A stretch of DNA of 37,771 nt from Rhodobacterales bacterium (lineage in GTDB: Bacteria > Pseudomonadota > Alphaproteobacteria > Rhodobacterales > Rhodobacteraceae), in assembly GCA_013297695.1 (NCBI GenBank), contig JAAFHX010000013.1, positions 1 through 37,771 on the forward strand. Direction: 5' to 3'. The notes under the pieces were generated by a model, which saw nothing but the letters and a program-made list of their open reading frames with translations, was not told the origin of the DNA and searched no databases. The position numbers and the translations under genes are program-made. Of the stretch, positions 16,512-25,550 are shown piece after piece. The stretch's first letter is position 1; each line of letters starts with the position of its first letter.

Positions 16512-19500
16512 GCACTTTCGAATACACCTGTTCCCCCGCAGACATCACCCTGCGGCCCTTGCCTGCGCGTTCGGGCCTGCTGGGCCGGATGCTGGGCAGC
16601 CAGGCACCGGACCTGGACCGACTGACGCCCGGCGAACGCCCGATCGCGTTTGCGCTGGCCGACCTGCGCGCGCTGGCCGACGACTTGGGCGAAACTCTGC
16701 ACATTCGCGCCGACCGGATCACCCTGCCGCATCGCCTTGCCGCGAGGCTTGACGGGGAAGCTGCCGCCGTTCTGGGATTGCCGCCCCTGACCGACCTTGT
16801 CCTGCGTACCGATGCCGAAGGTGTGCTTGGAAGCACCGGGTTCCGGCTGACCTGCCAGTGGCTGCGCGCAGGCCAGCAAAGGATGCCGCGCCGAACCGGG
16901 TGCATCCTTGATACCGACAGGGGTCCGCAGCGACTGCCGCTGTGGATGCTGGACGCCGTCGAGGTGGCCGACGGCTTTCGCCGGTCCACCGACGATGCGG
17001 CCCACTGGGAGGCGCTGGCCCGGTTTCGCAAGGCGCTGGAACCGGGGGTGGACATGGCGGGCGACAGCGTCGCCGCCCGCAGTTCCATGACGGATTTCCT
17101 GGCGGGGCTGGAGGTTTCGCTGACCGACCAGCTTTCGGTTTCGCCGAATGCGGCGGGGGACGACTTCGAGGTGGTGCCCTTTGCCTCTGACGAGCTTGAG
17201 AACGACGGTTCCCCTTCCGAGGCGATGGCGGTGCTGGCCCCCGAAGACCTGCGTCAGTTCCAGCGGCGGCTGCGCGAACGCGGGCCGCTGAACGCCTATC
17301 GCCTTGGGCCGGGCCGGTTTCTGGTGGTGGACCGCGCCGCCGCCCCGGCGCTGAAGGTCATGGCTGACATGCAGCGTGCCCCCGCCGAGCAGCGTCGCGC
17401 CTTCCTGCGCAACCCAAGGGCCGAAATCACCGACGCCTACGAGGCGCACCTGCGCCGCCGGGATGGTTTCGACGATCTGACGCCCGCCGCGCAGGAAGAG
17501 GCCATCGAGGCCGCCGCTGGACCGGTGTTTGTGGAGACCGAGGAGTTCTCGCAGTTTTCCAAGCGTGTCACCGGCCTTGAAATCTACCGGGGCAATCCGC
17601 TGCGCGGCAGCATTGCCGAGGGCACCTCCTGGCTGCCAGAGGATTTTGACGCGACCTTCCGCAGCCGGCTTAAGGACCTTTCGACGAGCGACCTGCAAGC
17701 GCTGCGCGATCAAGTGCAGGCGGCTGCCGATTCAGGTCAATCGACGGCAGACTTCGAAGGCATGGCCATCCCGGCCACACCCGGCACACTGACGCGACTT
17801 GACGCGCTGCTTGAGGCGCGCCGGGGCGAAGAGGCTGCGGCGCATGACCAATCGGGGGCGGATGACGGACCGGAAGCATCGGCCGGTGGCCCGGTCGTGC
17901 TCAAGACCGCCGTGAATTTCGAGGATGTGCTGTGGCGGGCCGGGCTTCGACCGCGCCGGTGCGACCTGGCCGCTGCCGTTCCGCCCTCGGTCCGCACCCG
18001 GCTCAAGGACCATCAGGTTGAAAGCCTGAACTGGCAGATCGCGGCATGGAAGGCGGGGCTGCCGGGCATTCTGAACGCGGATGAACCGGGGCTGGGCAAG
18101 ACCCTGCAGACGCTCGCCTTCCTCGTCTGGCTGAACGATCACATGGCGCGCGGCGGAGCGCGCGGACCGGTGCTGGTCGTGGCCCCGACCTCGCTGCTGG
18201 AGAACTGGGAGCAGGAGGTGGCCCGCCATCTGGGCGCGCCCGGTCTGGGGCATCTAATCCGCCTCTATGGCTCTGCCACGGCGGGGCGCAGACTGGCGGG
18301 CGCGCGCGGGCGCGATGTTGACGACGGCACGGCGCGGCTCGACTTCTCGGACATCACCCGCGCCATCGAACAGGGGGCGGGCCACCTGACCTGGGTGCTG
18401 ACCACCTATACCACGCTGTCGAACCACCAGCATTCGCTGGCACGACTTCCCTTTGCCGCCGCCGTCTTCGACGAGGTGCAGAACATCAAGAACCCCGGCA
18501 CGCTGGCCGCAGGCGCGGCCCGGGCGGTCAAGGCCGATTTCCGCATCGCCCTGACAGGAACCCCGATCGAGAACGCGACGACCGACCTCTGGGCGATCAT
18601 GGACCAGGTCGCACCCGGGGCGCTTGGTGCCCTTGACGACTTCCGCCAGCGCTACGGCACGCCGGATGACGCCAACATGCGCGAACTTTACACCCGCACC
18701 TTCGTCGGGCAGGCAACAACTCCGCCCCTCGCCCTGCGCCGCCTGAAGGAAACCGTGGCGCGCCACCTTGCCCCCAAGACACGGCTTCTGCACCCGCGCG
18801 CCATGCCTGCGATGCAGGCCGACCGCTATGAAGAGGCGCGGGTAAAGCTTGTCGGGGGCGGCCCGGGTGCGGCGCTGAAGATGCTGCACCACATCCGCAG
18901 CGTTTCGGTTCATCCCGCACTGAATGACCGTCTGGACGGGCGGGATTTCATTGCCCTCTCGGCCCGTTTGTCGGCGACCTTCGACATCCTGCGCCGCATC
19001 CGGGACAGGGGACAGCGCGCGTTGATCTTCATCGAAAGCCGCCAGATGCAGTATCGGTTCATCGAACTTGCCAAGGCCGAATTCGGGCTGACCGAGATCG
19101 ACTTGATCAACGGCGACACCCCGATCCCGCAACGGCAGGCGATCGTGAACCGCTTTCAGCGCCATCTTGATAAAGACGGCGGCTTTGACCTTCTGGTGCT
19201 GGGGCCCAAGGCGGCGGGAACCGGCCTGACCCTGACGGCTGCCACCCATGTGGTCCACCTGTCGCGCTGGTGGAACCCGGCGGTCGAGGAACAGTGCAAC
19301 GACCGCGTTCATCGACTGGGACAGACGCAGCCCGTGACGGTGCATGTGCCGCTGGCGATCCATCCCGAATACCGCGCGCAGTCTTTCGATCTGCTGCTGC
19401 AAAGTCTGATGCAGCGCAAGAGACGCCTTGCCAGTACGGCGCTTTGGCCGATGGGCGATGATGACGGCGACGTGTCGCAGCTTCAGCGCCTGTTGAAGGA

Positions 19501-19615
19501 GTCTGGGGCGGCGTCTGGTGGCGATGTGATCAAGACCTCGATGGAGGCACTGTTCCAACGCGATGGCATCGAGATTGCAGCACCGGATGAGTCGGGGTCG
19601 TGGAGGTACCGTTGA
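16508..19615 (+). CDS. zorD: ZorD, SNF2-family helicase effector of type I Zorya
   Basis: This is a 1035-residue protein. Residues 1 to about 480 form a family-specific N-terminal region. The rest is a SNF2/Swi2 helicase: Walker A GLGKT at 528-532 (in DEPGLGKT, where most relatives have DEMGLGKT), TSLLENWEQE (motif Ia), D655-E656-V-Q (motif II), LTGTPIEN (motif III), GPKAAGTGLTLT (motif V) and RVHRLGQTQP from residue 933 (motif VI). The GTG at 16508 is chosen because it overlaps the zorC stop as GTGA and has GAGG upstream. In studied type I systems ZorD acts as the DNA-degrading effector. No separate nuclease domain is obvious here. It is the last gene of the island. Confidence 0.92.
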   Translation: MSTFEYTCSPADITLRPLPARSGLLGRMLGSQAPDLDRLTPGERPIAFALADLRALADDLGETLHIRADRITLPHRLAARLDGEAAAVLGLPPLTDLVLRTDAEGVLGSTGFRLTCQWLRAGQQRMPRRTGCILDTDRGPQRLPLWMLDAVEVADGFRRSTDDAAHWEALARFRKALEPGVDMAGDSVAARSSMTDFLAGLEVSLTDQLSVSPNAAGDDFEVVPFASDELENDGSPSEAMAVLAPEDLRQFQRRLRERGPLNAYRLGPGRFLVVDRAAAPALKVMADMQRAPAEQRRAFLRNPRAEITDAYEAHLRRRDGFDDLTPAAQEEAIEAAAGPVFVETEEFSQFSKRVTGLEIYRGNPLRGSIAEGTSWLPEDFDATFRSRLKDLSTSDLQALRDQVQAAADSGQSTADFEGMAIPATPGTLTRLDALLEARRGEEAAAHDQSGADDGPEASAGGPVVLKTAVNFEDVLWRAGLRPRRCDLAAAVPPSVRTRLKDHQVESLNWQIAAWKAGLPGILNADEPGLGKTLQTLAFLVWLNDHMARGGARGPVLVVAPTSLLENWEQEVARHLGAPGLGHLIRLYGSATAGRRLAGARGRDVDDGTARLDFSDITRAIEQGAGHLTWVLTTYTTLSNHQHSLARLPFAAAVFDEVQNIKNPGTLAAGAARAVKADFRIALTGTPIENATTDLWAIMDQVAPGALGALDDFRQRYGTPDDANMRELYTRTFVGQATTPPLALRRLKETVARHLAPKTRLLHPRAMPAMQADRYEEARVKLVGGGPGAALKMLHHIRSVSVHPALNDRLDGRDFIALSARLSATFDILRRIRDRGQRALIFIESRQMQYRFIELAKAEFGLTEIDLINGDTPIPQRQAIVNRFQRHLDKDGGFDLLVLGPKAAGTGLTLTAATHVVHLSRWWNPAVEEQCNDRVHRLGQTQPVTVHVPLAIHPEYRAQSFDLLLQSLMQRKRRLASTALWPMGDDDGDVSQLQRLLKESGAASGGDVIKTSMEALFQRDGIEIAAPDESGSWRYR

Positions 19616-19890
19616 AATCTTGCCAGCCCGGTGCTGCTGCGCTGCGAAGCATACTTCGAAACGCCCCGGCCGGTTTCACCTGGTGTTGTCAACGTCAGGC
19701 GATCCGGGCAGGACGAAAAGGATCGGCACATTGTCGGAGCAAGGGAGACGAAGAGGACATCGACCAGAATGGTCGACAAGCTGCCATCGGGCATCGTGCG
19801 CCTTGTACCGACGGTGACCTGATGCGGCCCCGGGGAATTCGCGAGGGGCGACTTGTCTGATTGACTGGCCTTCGAACGGCGGGGGCTTGG
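19616..19890. other. Gap after zorD without a recognised gene
   Basis: No convincing coding frame is present. A small hairpin CGAAG-CATA-CTTCG (19645-19658) lies 30 bases after the zorD stop but has no T-run, so it is only a possible transcript end. The next plus-strand sequence is a transposase remnant. Confidence 0.35.
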
Positions 19891-20187
19891 ATGGCAGGTA
19901 TCGCGATCCCGCCAGATGATTTGACGGGGTCGGACTTGCGGGGGGCGGCGGGGAAGAGCCGGAATGCCGGGGCGGCGTGGCCTGCGACCTCGGTCCAGAC
20001 CGGGCCAGACCTTGCGCGGGATGGGGTGGCGCGCCGGCACAGGCGGGACTTGCAACGCCGGCACGCCACCGGCTATGGCACCGAGGTGCATGAACGGACG
20101 GTTGGCAAGTATCCGGCGACACTCGGCTATCGCAGGCTGCCTGTCCGCCCGCAGCATCCCCGGACCGATCCGGACGCGCAGGATCAG
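19891..20187 (+). pseudogene. Internally deleted IS630-family transposase remnant
   Basis: From the ATG at 19891 the frame reads MAGIAIPPDDLTGSDLRGAA with GKSR, which is the usual N-terminus of IS630 transposases. It then jumps directly to GPDLARDGVARRHRRDLQRR and GYRRLPVRPQHPRTDPDAQ, which normally lies about 80 residues further on, before the DDE domain. The helix-turn-helix part between them and the whole catalytic domain are missing. The remnant runs into the 3' end of the minus-strand glycosidase gene. It is a scar of a mobile element at the right edge of the Zorya island. The terminal inverted repeats were not found. Confidence 0.65.
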
Positions 20188-22202
20188 CCGTATTTCACCT
20201 CGAGCACCTGGGTTCCCTCGATGTCGGTCAAGAAGACAAGCCGACCGTCGCTGACTGTGAACGCGACTTCGGTGCCCTGCGGCACCAGGGTCACGCCCAG
20301 GACGGGGCGGGTTGCCTTCAGGGTGAACTCAACCTGGCGGAGTTTCACGACATCGTGGATGACTTGCACGGCGTCACCCTGAAGGCGGCCACGAAGTGCC
20401 GGGTTCGCATGGATGACGTGCAGCACGTCGCGATCCTCTGCAGCCTGTCGGCGCAGCGTAACCCGGCCAGCGACGGGCAGCGAGGTTGTGATGTCGGGTC
20501 CCGAAGGCAGGCAGGACGAAACCAGCCGTCGGATCAGGTCGAGCAGGTACGGAGCCCCCGACTCGGCGTAGGCCCCAAAGACCGGATGGCCGAAATAGGT
20601 GATCGCTCCCTTGCGCACGCCTGCCGGGCGTCCGGTGCCCGTCGGACGGGGCGGCGTTTGGACATGGCCCGAGAAATGGCGGGGAGACCTGTCGAAATGA
20701 GGCTCCACGACCTCGCCCAACGGCTCTCCGTCCCGCAGCGACATGCGGGTTGCACTGCTGTACATGAACAGCGGATGGGCGTGCCGGGACGACGCAGGTT
20801 GGCTTGCCCGTGCAAGGGGGCCTGCGGGAATGAGGTAGTCACCATGGACAAAACTGCCCATGCCCTCGAAATCGGCACCTGCGTCGAAAAGAAAGCCCGT
20901 GTCGCCGATGCCGCTTGCCCCGGTAAGCAGCAGGTGGCCACCACCCGCAAGGTGATGCTTCAGTCGGCCGAACAGTGTCTGGGGAACATCGATGACGTCG
21001 GGCAGGATCAGCAGTGAATAGGCCTGCAGATCTGACTCGGCATCCAGCACGTCGAAGGTGAACTTGCCGTCGAGAAGGGCACGCACCACGCCTTCGTCGG
21101 TGGAATCGTGCTTTGCGGCATCCCCCGAGAACAGCGGCCGACGCATTCCCTCGGCGCTGAATACGCCGATCTGTGCGACGTTGCTTGTGTCCCGCAGCCA
21201 GGGCTCGAGAGCTTCGATGTACGAATAGGCCCTGCGGATGCCGTCGTAGGTGGCCGGGTCAAGCCGGCCGTCGGGCGCGAGATGGTCGCCAAAACAGCAG
21301 GCGGCCCCGTGCGCGACCATCGTTGCGGCCTCGATCTTCAGGGCGATGTCGCTCTTGTAGCTGCCGATCTCGCCCCAGGAATGATGGAACTTGCCGCTCA
21401 TTCCGGTCATTGGGCGTCCGAACTGCTCGATGTATCTGGCGCTGATCGGGAAGTGGTCATAGCCCCAGTAGGTTGTCGGAAGGGACTCGATATCGAAGTA
21501 GTCATACTTCGACAGGGCGTCCCGCCGCCCACGCCGCAAGTGCCCGAAGTTGAAGAATATCTTTGCCGCAGGCACCTCGGCCCGGATCGCGCCCCCGACC
21601 CGGTCGAAAAGCTCGAACTGGACCTGCTCGGCGAACCGATCCCGGTGGCCGGGGTTTGTCCAGTCCAGCCCTGATGCCTCCATCCGGTCCTGCGCCCAGG
21701 GACTCGCACTTGGAGACTGGGCGCAGATGTCGATCCAGAAGCCGTCGGCATCGGGAAACATGCGGGCCGCCTCGGCCACCTGACGCACGAAGTAGTCAAG
21801 GTAGGGTGACGAGAAATCCATGTAGCACCAGCCGGTACCCAACGGGCCGTCGTCGCGGTTGCGCAGGTGCTGCCCCTCGCCGGTGATCAGCCGCCATCCG
21901 GGCTGGTCATGCGCAGCCTTTTCGTCCCAGCCTGCGCACAGGTAGATCGGTGCCTTGATGCCACGGCCATGCACGGCGTCCATCTGGGCGCGAAGCAAGT
22001 TGAAGCTGAGGCCGGGGTGCATCCCGCCTATTTCAGTCGGATGGTAGCTCCAGCCGTGCACACACTTGGAAAAGAGGTTCACGCTGTCGACACGGGCTTC
22101 TTCGAGTTGGCGCGCGAACTGGGCGGCATCGAAGTCTGCGGCAAGGTTGGGCAGCCGCGGCGAGTTGTGGTAGTCAAGGTGAATCTGCCGGTATCGCATC
22201 AT
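20184..22202 (-). CDS. Putative glycoside hydrolase, GHL6-like with GH42-type trimerisation domain
   Basis: This 672-residue cytoplasmic protein has no signal peptide. The N-terminal about 340 residues look like a TIM-barrel of the hypothetical glycosyl hydrolase 6 type: YRQIHLDYHNS, FSKCVHGWSYHPTEIGGMHP, PIYLCAGWDE, then DGFWIDIC with Asp158, and FHHSWGEIG. The middle (about 360-560) resembles the GH42 beta-galactosidase trimerisation (glutamine-amidotransferase-like) domain with LLILPDVIDVP and GGGHLLLTGASG. Two adjacent ATG codons (22202 and 22199) are possible starts; the AGGA spacing slightly favours the second. It follows the sugar ABC transporter genes in the same direction, so it probably hydrolyses an imported oligosaccharide or glycoside. 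The bond cleaved is unknown. Confidence 0.8.
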   Translation of the reverse strand: MMRYRQIHLDYHNSPRLPNLAADFDAAQFARQLEEARVDSVNLFSKCVHGWSYHPTEIGGMHPGLSFNLLRAQMDAVHGRGIKAPIYLCAGWDEKAAHDQPGWRLITGEGQHLRNRDDGPLGTGWCYMDFSSPYLDYFVRQVAEAARMFPDADGFWIDICAQSPSASPWAQDRMEASGLDWTNPGHRDRFAEQVQFELFDRVGGAIRAEVPAAKIFFNFGHLRRGRRDALSKYDYFDIESLPTTYWGYDHFPISARYIEQFGRPMTGMSGKFHHSWGEIGSYKSDIALKIEAATMVAHGAACCFGDHLAPDGRLDPATYDGIRRAYSYIEALEPWLRDTSNVAQIGVFSAEGMRRPLFSGDAAKHDSTDEGVVRALLDGKFTFDVLDAESDLQAYSLLILPDVIDVPQTLFGRLKHHLAGGGHLLLTGASGIGDTGFLFDAGADFEGMGSFVHGDYLIPAGPLARASQPASSRHAHPLFMYSSATRMSLRDGEPLGEVVEPHFDRSPRHFSGHVQTPPRPTGTGRPAGVRKGAITYFGHPVFGAYAESGAPYLLDLIRRLVSSCLPSGPDITTSLPVAGRVTLRRQAAEDRDVLHVIHANPALRGRLQGDAVQVIHDVVKLRQVEFTLKATRPVLGVTLVPQGTEVAFTVSDGRLVFLTDIEGTQVLEVKYG

Positions 22203-22325
22203 GTCCTGCTGTTGCTGGTGAATCTTCCGGCCCGCAGGCCGATGGTCCGTCGTTGGAGGTCGGCGGCGGTGGGCATGACCCGGTGGTCAGCGCCCTGCCC
22301 CCGAGGCGCAACCGCCGCCGGGCTG

Positions 22326-22478
22326 TCAGCCGGGTACGAGCGCAGCCATCTGGTGATCGCGGACCTCATGCCCGGTAAAGCGCCGACGGAAGGCCCTTGG
22401 CGTGAGGGCGGAACCCGCGCCCGCTGATTGCGGGGCAAACGTCGCGCAACCCACCTGCCCTGAAGCGACCGCACATGC
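22326..22478 (-). pseudogene. AraC-family regulator, C-terminal remnant
   Basis: On the minus strand one frame reads SGQVGCATFAPQSA followed by LTPRAFRRRFTGHEV and ends at a stop at 22326-22328. The VG-A-FAPQSAF...LTPRAFRRRF pattern is the second helix-turn-helix and end of AraC/XylS regulators. About ten residues are missing in the middle and no open frame continues upstream. It lies in the 354-base gap between the ATPase and the glycosidase genes. The rest of that gap (to 22556) shows nothing else. Confidence 0.45.
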
Positions 22479-22556
22479 TGGGCAGTAGAACCGTAGCGTG
22501 GCAGCCGAGGTGACTCCGGCGAAGGCGCATGAGACGTCCCTGTGGATCGCTGAACG

Positions 22557-23702
22557 TCAGCCGACACGGGCAAACCGGCGCGTGCGGCCATCGGCATCAA
22601 AGAGATAAAGCGCGCGGCGGTCCGTGCGGGCCTCGAAGGCGTCGCCCATGCGCGGGCGCTGCTGATCGGGAAGCTGGATCACAAGCGCGTCCTCTGCGCC
22701 GTCACCGCCATTGCCCTCGGGGTCGCCAAGGGCTGTGCCCACCCCGATGGGATGGCCATGCACCAGGGTTTCCCGACCCAGGCTTTCCACGAGTTGCACA
22801 ATCAGGCGCAATGGCAGGTCGCCACCACGGAACGCTTCCGGGCGCAGACCCAGTGTGACGGGCTCGCCCGGCAGCAGCGCCCGGCCTTCGGTCACGTCGA
22901 GCTCAAGCGGAATCCGCCCGAGGCAGGCGGCCTCGACGGTAACAACCCTGTCTTCCGCCGCCACAATGCGCGCAGCAACAATGTTCATGCGCGGCGCCCC
23001 CAGGAACCCCGCGACAAAGCGATTGGCCGGGCGATTGTAAAGGTCCAGAGGCGGGCCCATCTGCTCGATTTCGCCGTCGCGCAGCACCACGATGCGGTCG
23101 GCCATTGTCATCGCCTCGACCTGGTCGTGGGTCACATAGATCATGGTTGCGCCAAGGTCCTGGTGCAGTCGGCCAAGCTCGACCCGCATCCGTGTGCGCA
23201 GCTCGGCGTCAAGGTTGGACAGCGGTTCGTCGAACAGGAATATCTTGGGCGCGCGGGTGATCGCCCGGCCGATAGCCACGCGTTGTTTCTGGCCGCCTGA
23301 GAGTCCCTTGGGCAGCTTGGGCAGGTGATCGGCGATCCGCAGGATACCGGCGGCGCGACTGACGGCGGCCGCGATGACCTCGCGCGACGCGCCCGCCATG
23401 CGCAGCCCGAAGCCCATGTTCCCATCCACGGTCATGTGCGGGTAAAGCGCATAGTTCTGGAACACCATGGCGACGCCCCGTTTCGAGGGCTCGGCGTGGG
23501 TCACGTCCATGTCGCCGACGCGGATCATGCCGCCGTCGACGGTCTCCAGCCCCGCGATCATGCGAAGAAGCGTGGACTTGCCGCAGCCGGAAGGTCCGAC
23601 CATCACCACGAACTCGCCGGGTAAGACGCCCAGACTGATGGACTTTACCGCGTGGAATGACCCGTAATGCTTGGACAGGTCTGTGATATCGAGACCACTC
23701 AT
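22557..23702 (-). CDS. ugpC: Sugar ABC transporter ATPase, UgpC/MalK family
   Basis: This 381-residue protein has Walker A GPSGCGKST (about 37-45), the Q-loop region VFQNYALYPHMTV, the signature LSGGQKQRVAIGRA, Walker B IFLFDEPLSNLD and the switch His in YVTHDQVEAMTMAD. A C-terminal MOBE/TOBE region (about 240-375) follows. This is the CUT1 energising subunit, which acts as a dimer on the two permeases. The ATG at 23702 has GGAG 8 bases upstream and lies 13 bases after the permease stop. The symbol marks the family only; the sugar is unknown. The gene order binding protein-permease-permease-ATPase is conventional. Confidence 0.93.
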   Translation of the reverse strand: MSGLDITDLSKHYGSFHAVKSISLGVLPGEFVVMVGPSGCGKSTLLRMIAGLETVDGGMIRVGDMDVTHAEPSKRGVAMVFQNYALYPHMTVDGNMGFGLRMAGASREVIAAAVSRAAGILRIADHLPKLPKGLSGGQKQRVAIGRAITRAPKIFLFDEPLSNLDAELRTRMRVELGRLHQDLGATMIYVTHDQVEAMTMADRIVVLRDGEIEQMGPPLDLYNRPANRFVAGFLGAPRMNIVAARIVAAEDRVVTVEAACLGRIPLELDVTEGRALLPGEPVTLGLRPEAFRGGDLPLRLIVQLVESLGRETLVHGHPIGVGTALGDPEGNGGDGAEDALVIQLPDQQRPRMGDAFEARTDRRALYLFDADGRTRRFARVG

Positions 23703-23715
23703 GGAAAGGCTCCAG

Positions 23716-24540
23716 TCATTTGCCCAGTCCCGCGAGGCTGCGGACGAAGTATTTCTGGGCGAGGACGAAAATCAGCAGCAGCGGCAGCGTGGCAAGCGTC
23801 AGCCCGGCCAGGACTGCCGGCCAGTCCGAGCTGAACTCGCCCCGAAGCTCCATCAGCCCGACGGGCAGGGTCTTCAGGTTCGGCCGGGTCAGGGTCAGCA
23901 ACGCCAGAATGAACTCATTCCAGATGAACACGGCCTGGAAGATCGCCGCGCTTGCGATGGCAGGGCCTGACAGCGGCAGGATGATCCGGATGAAGGTCTG
24001 GAACCGTGAGCAGCCGTCAAGCGTCGCCGCCTCCTCCAACTCTTTCGGGAAGTCCAGGAAGAAGGCGTAGAAAAGGATCACGGTGAAGGGGATGCCGTAG
24101 GCCGCATAGGGCAGCACGAGCGCCAGGCGCGAGTTGAGAAGCCCTGCCCCGGACATGATCTGGAACACCGGCACCAGGACCGCCTGCAGCGGGATGGCAA
24201 ACCCCGCCACGATCAGCAGGTAGATGAACCGTGGCCAGCCGCCCTGCATGCGGCTGAGCGAATATGCCGCCATGCCGCTGACAGCGACGATCACGACGAC
24301 GGTCAGGAAGGTGACCAGCAGCGAGTTCACCATGAAGGTGCCCACGCCGACGCCCCAGGCACGCTCAAAGCTCGACAGGTTGAACTCCGAGGGCAGGTCG
24401 AGCGGTGCGAGGAACATCTCGTTGCGCCGCTTCAGAGACGCCATCAGCATGTAGACGATGGGGATCAGGACGATGAGGCTCCAGAGCCCCGCGATACCGT
24501 ACAGGACCAGGCTTGTTGCACCGAAGCGGCGGGTGTCCAT
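23716..24540 (-). CDS. Sugar ABC transporter permease, MalG type
   Basis: This 274-residue membrane protein has six predicted membrane segments, starting with LWSLIVLIPIVYMLMASLKRR. The binding-protein-dependent permease EAA loop appears as ELEEAATLDGCSRFQTFIRIILPLSGP, with the conserved EAA and G at the coupling helix. The ATG at 24540 lies 3 bases after the stop of the MalF-type permease, so the two are co-translated. It forms the inner-membrane channel with that partner and is driven by the UgpC-type ATPase downstream. Confidence 0.93.
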   Translation of the reverse strand: MDTRRFGATSLVLYGIAGLWSLIVLIPIVYMLMASLKRRNEMFLAPLDLPSEFNLSSFERAWGVGVGTFMVNSLLVTFLTVVVIVAVSGMAAYSLSRMQGGWPRFIYLLIVAGFAIPLQAVLVPVFQIMSGAGLLNSRLALVLPYAAYGIPFTVILFYAFFLDFPKELEEAATLDGCSRFQTFIRIILPLSGPAIASAAIFQAVFIWNEFILALLTLTRPNLKTLPVGLMELRGEFSSDWPAVLAGLTLATLPLLLIFVLAQKYFVRSLAGLGK

Positions 24541-24543
24541 GGC

Positions 24544-25455
24544 TCAGGCCGTCCGCGATACGCGGAGCTGGAGCCAGCCCAGGACAACGGCGATCATCAG
24601 AAGAACGACCGACATCGCATGCGCATGGCCAAGGTCGCCGATGTTGAACGCTTGCAGGTAAATGTAGGTCCCCAGCACCTGCGTGGCATTGGCGGGACCG
24701 CCGCCGGTCGTCACGAAGACCAGATCGAAGATCTTGAAGCCCCCGACCGTGGTGATCAGCACCGCAACCACCAGCACATTCCGGATCGAGGGTAGGGTGA
24801 TATGCCAGAACGCGCGCAGGCCGGTTGCGCCATCGAGGGCGGCTGCCTGATAAAGCTCTTTCGGCACCGACTGCAGCCCCGCGAGGATCAATACCATCAA
24901 AAAGCCGGTATACTGCCAGGTCGCGATGCCCAGGATGACCCAGATCGACACGGTCGGGTCGCCAAGCCAGCCCAGCCGCGGTGGCGTCAGCCCAAGGCCG
25001 GTAACGGCGGCGTTCATCGGGCCGACATTCGGGTCCAGGATGATCGTCCAGACCAGTCCCACCGCCACAGATGAAATGACCATGGGCGCGAAGATGATCG
25101 TCCGCAGCAGCGTGCGCCCCACACCGATGCCCCTGTCGAGAATTGCCGCAAGCACGGTTCCCATGCCGACCTGCAGGACCACCGACCCCACCACGATGAT
25201 GATGTTGTTCCGCAACGCGATCCAGAAGATCTCGTCTCCAGCGATCCGCAGGTAGTTGCCCAGGCCCACAAAGCGCCCGTCCTCGGAAGTCAGGCTGAAT
25301 TCGTAGAACGAACCCGCAATGACAAGAACCACGGGAACGAAGACGAAGACGCCAAGCAAAAGCAGCGCCGGTGCCAGCATCAACAGGTAAGTCAGATGTT
25401 CCCGGGCATGGCCCGGTCGCCCCGCCACCCCGTTCCGGGACGTTTCGTACATCAT
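24544..25455 (-). CDS. Sugar ABC transporter permease, MalF type
   Basis: This 303-residue protein has six membrane segments (first: LTYLLMLAPALLLLGVFVFV) and the EAA loop as ELYQAAALDGATGLRAFWHI. Two adjacent ATG codons at 25455 and 25452 follow AAGGTGA, a good ribosome-binding site; an open frame further upstream (to 25551) is within the hairpin-rich gap and is not used. The partner MalG-type gene starts 3 bases after its stop. Confidence 0.93.
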   Translation of the reverse strand: MMYETSRNGVAGRPGHAREHLTYLLMLAPALLLLGVFVFVPVVLVIAGSFYEFSLTSEDGRFVGLGNYLRIAGDEIFWIALRNNIIIVVGSVVLQVGMGTVLAAILDRGIGVGRTLLRTIIFAPMVISSVAVGLVWTIILDPNVGPMNAAVTGLGLTPPRLGWLGDPTVSIWVILGIATWQYTGFLMVLILAGLQSVPKELYQAAALDGATGLRAFWHITLPSIRNVLVVAVLITTVGGFKIFDLVFVTTGGGPANATQVLGTYIYLQAFNIGDLGHAHAMSVVLLMIAVVLGWLQLRVSRTA

Positions 25456-25550
25456 GAGATCACCTTGGATTAAGGGGGGGCAGACAGGGAAAGACAGGAT
25501 CGCGGCTGGTTTCCCGGCACCGGTGCACATCGCGGCAGAGACGACCTGCA

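Noticed and set aside
18254-19558. Minus-strand open frame of 434 codons opposite the ZorD helicase
   Set aside because: The SNF2 motifs II to VI are on the plus strand; the antisense reading has no motif.
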